A DNA stretch of 64,000 nt from Saprospiraceae bacterium (lineage in GTDB: Bacteria > Bacteroidota > Bacteroidia > Chitinophagales > Saprospiraceae): positions 186,001-250,000 of the forward strand of contig JADKFC010000006.1 in the NCBI GenBank assembly GCA_016717655.1, in the 5' to 3' direction. This document shows positions 62,455 through 64,000 of the stretch, piece by piece. The position numbers and the translations under genes are program-made. The notes under the pieces are model-generated. The model saw only the letters and a program-made list of their open reading frames with translations, did no database searches and had not been told where the DNA came from. The stretch's first letter is position 1; each line of letters opens with the position of its first letter.

Positions 62455-62477
62455 GAATTAGGTTTTGGACGATGGTG

Positions 62478-62485
62478 CAAATATA
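62478..62485 (-). promoter_or_regulatory. -7 promoter box upstream of the small 62.2-kb gene
   Basis: The minus-strand octamer TATATTTG is a perfect TAnnTTTG match, 23 bp before the ATG at 62454. Confidence 0.45.
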
Positions 62486-62530
62486 GCTGAAAAAGGTATA
62501 AATCCAGATCGGTCTATTGGTGAGATCAAT

Positions 62531-63352
62531 TTACAGTCCGGTTACGCGTTCCGGATGGGTGTAAATATTAGCGCTTGTTGATTTGGTAAACCCTAAGAGC
62601 GTGATATTGCAGGCTCCAGCTGTTTGAACCGCCAAACTACTTGGCGCCCCTACAGCAGCCACTATAGGTATGCCGGTAACAGCAGCCTTCTGGATCAATT
62701 CAAAGCTGGCTCTGCCGCTCAACAGCAAAATTTTGTTTGTCAAATTGTGTTCATGTTGCATACACCAGCCACTTAGCTTGTCCATCGCGTTATGTCGACC
62801 CACATCTTCAGCAGCATGAATGAGATGTCCATAAGAATCAAATAAGGCAGTGGCGTGGATTCCCCCAGTGGCATCGAAAGCTTGCTGGTGCTCTCGGAGT
62901 AAGGTGGGTAGGGTGTTGATGGTTTTAATGGATACAATGGGTGTCGGTTTTGGGAGTTGGGGTAGTCCGAGACTTTGCACTGCCTCAATACTCGCTTTAC
63001 CACACAAGCCACAGCTTGAGCTGGTGTAAAAGTGTCTTTCCAAATTGAAGGAATGGAGCGAAACATCAGGATGCAATGATGCAGTAATGATATTGGGGTT
63101 CAGTTCTCCCCGATGAAAAGTCTGAAGGCTGCATTTTAAAACTTCACTGGCTGTGTCTGATGATGCCTTCATTAAGTAAAAAGCCAAGGGCCAAATGGAC
63201 ATCATCACCGGGTGTCCTCATGGTTATGGAAATTGATTTTTTAACTCTATTGTCTAATGGTCCATATTGAAGCTGAATTTCAAGGGGTTCTTCAACGGCT
63301 ACCCAGTCATCGATGTGCTTGTTTTCCGTTTCAGATATTTTAATGATTCTGA
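62531..63352 (-). CDS. fdhD: Formate dehydrogenase accessory sulfurtransferase FdhD (frameshifted)
   Basis: About 270 residues in two frames. The N-terminal frame gives HIDDWVAVEEPLEIQLQYGP and GDDVHLALGFLLNEGII; after about 63165 the other frame continues SDTASEVLKCSLQTF. TSSSCGLCGKAS holds the two catalytic cysteines (CxxC), and HAAEDVGRHNAMDKLSGWC is the conserved His/Asp block. It transfers sulfur from IscS to the molybdenum cofactor of formate dehydrogenase. The frame change needs two lost bases or one inserted base. No normal start codon is visible in the N-terminal frame, so a second error near 63355 is possible. It lies directly behind mobA. Confidence 0.85.
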
Positions 63353-63355
63353 TTT

Positions 63356-63940
63356 TTAAATGGTTCCATGCAAGCGACTCTTTATTTGGTGAAAAGTGGT
63401 GGTGTCGTCAACACTGGTCATGCGTCTAACATCATGTGGTAACAAAACTTTGTGGGGAATGGTCTGTAAAAAATGACGTAAGGATCTGTTTCCTTTTTGA
63501 TACCATTCCTCCATAACAGGGAGGCAAGAGCTGTGGTAAAAGCATACCAGGGGATCCATGCTGGCGCTACTTTGATCGGTGTAACAAACGGCCATTGCTT
63601 GTCCTCCCTCCGCAAACAATCTTACCAAATCGGCTATTCTGACCAAGGGATAATCACAGCCACAAACCAGAAGGTGATGGTTAGGATTTTTTCTAAAAGC
63701 GGCTAGAACACCGGCTGCGGGCCCCTGGTCTTTTTCCAGATCCGGGACAAGGGTCCATTCTTTATTAAGGGGCAAGTCTAGTTGGCCATTTGCTATAACA
63801 ACGTCACTTACTATGTTTTCCAGCAGACTGGATACCCATTGAAACTGAGGCTGATCATTGTGATAACACAACCATGCCTTTGGTGTGCCCATTCTGTTGC
63901 TTGTACCCCCGCACAAAACCACACCTGTGGTTTCTTTCAT
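63356..63940 (-). CDS. mobA: Molybdenum cofactor guanylyltransferase
   Basis: A 194-residue nucleotidyltransferase that attaches GMP to molybdopterin. The consensus loop is VVLCGGTSNRMGTPKAWL (residues 7-24), DLEKDQGPAAGVLAAF is the second nucleotide-binding motif, and LVCGCDYPLVRI is the third, metal-binding part. The ATG at 63940 is preferred to a GTG one codon upstream. Its stop region touches the N-terminal frame of fdhD, so both belong to one transcript for formate dehydrogenase cofactor making. Confidence 0.9.
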   Translation of the reverse strand: MKETTGVVLCGGTSNRMGTPKAWLCYHNDQPQFQWVSSLLENIVSDVVIANGQLDLPLNKEWTLVPDLEKDQGPAAGVLAAFRKNPNHHLLVCGCDYPLVRIADLVRLFAEGGQAMAVCYTDQSSASMDPLVCFYHSSCLPVMEEWYQKGNRSLRHFLQTIPHKVLLPHDVRRMTSVDDTTTFHQIKSRLHGTI

Positions 63941-63951
63941 CACCTCTAAAG

Positions 63952-64000
63952 TTAATGAAGAAATAATACAGGCTGGGCTACCATATTGATGATGGAATGC
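63952..64000 (-). CDS. Possible 3' end of a gene cut by the right window edge
   Basis: A minus-strand frame from the edge ends with TAA at 63952-63954 (last residues MVAQPVLFLH), 11 bp before the mobA start. The spacing fits an operon partner, but 15 codons are too few to identify or prove a gene; the frame of mobA itself is also open to the edge. Confidence 0.2.
   Translation of the reverse strand, partial: HSIINMVAQPVLFLH

Overview
The window looks like chromosomal DNA of a Bacteroidota bacterium, most plausibly of the Saprospiria/Chitinophagia side of the phylum; the class is an inference. The evidence is the TAnnTTTG -7 promoter boxes just upstream of many starts, type IX secretion (T9SS) C-terminal sorting domains, a TonB receptor with a carboxypeptidase-regulatory N-terminal domain, a DUF1501/DUF1800 pair, and YkuK, MiaE and GH97 proteins. 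There is no integrated phage, insertion sequence or CRISPR array. The only certain RNA gene is tRNA-His(GTG); a TPP riboswitch is clear, and a further structured RNA is proposed at 45.0-45.1 kb.

Layout. 0-3.3 kb: three tandem tail-collar (microcystin-dependent-like) proteins followed by a Gfo/Idh-like fragment protein and a methyltransferase-like protein. 3.4-6.0 kb: TonB receptor under a TPP riboswitch. 6.0-6.3 kb: palindromic and 59-bp tandem repeats. 6.3-9.2 kb: an S41 peptidase and an ArsR-AHSA1-DoxX-DUF4256 operon with a double operator. 9.2-14.2 kb: a compact NAD-linked [NiFe] hydrogenase operon (HoxEF fusion, HoxUY fusion, HoxH, HoxW). 14.3-20.4 kb: a repeat tract, a 1177-residue T9SS surface protein, an S41 peptidase remnant with an internal deletion, and a zinc-ribbon/TerB protein. 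20.7-24.4 kb: a GNAT/HTH two-gene module, bestrophin, and a DUF4143 ATPase. 24.6-28.2 kb: tRNA-His, pyrR-pyrB, a TlpA-like protein. 28.3-37.6 kb: CotH protein, tyrS, miaA, an acyltransferase, a lipoprotein, a second repeat tract, YkuK, a secreted protein and miaE. 38-42.3 kb: YceI-porin-YceI-membrane protein, HAD phosphatase, DoxX. 42.7-51.3 kb: BNR-like secreted protein, DUF1501/DUF1800, DUF202, exonuclease, bifunctional nuclease. 51.3-57.5 kb: an operon for kynurenine breakdown to beyond 2-aminomuconate. 57.6-64 kb: GNAT/DUF1801/RibD group, DUF1349 and GH97 proteins, FdhD and MobA.

Functional themes. The hydrogenase operon should couple H2 and NAD(H) in the cytoplasm. The kynurenine operon has the enzymes from 3-hydroxylation of kynurenine through 3-hydroxyanthranilate ring opening, decarboxylation and semialdehyde oxidation to deamination of 2-aminomuconate, so kynurenine would be used as carbon and nitrogen source; tryptophan dioxygenase and formamidase are not in the window. 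MiaA and MiaE would make and hydroxylate the A37 isopentenyl modification of tRNA. FdhD and MobA point to a molybdenum formate dehydrogenase elsewhere.

Quality warning. At least eleven genes carry a reading-frame break that one or two inserted or deleted bases would repair, most of them in a homopolymer, including the essential tyrS. This is most simply explained by residual consensus errors of a long-read or draft assembly, so the frameshifted genes are annotated as whole genes. The S41 remnant at 18.4-19.6 kb is different: a stretch that should include the catalytic serine is missing.
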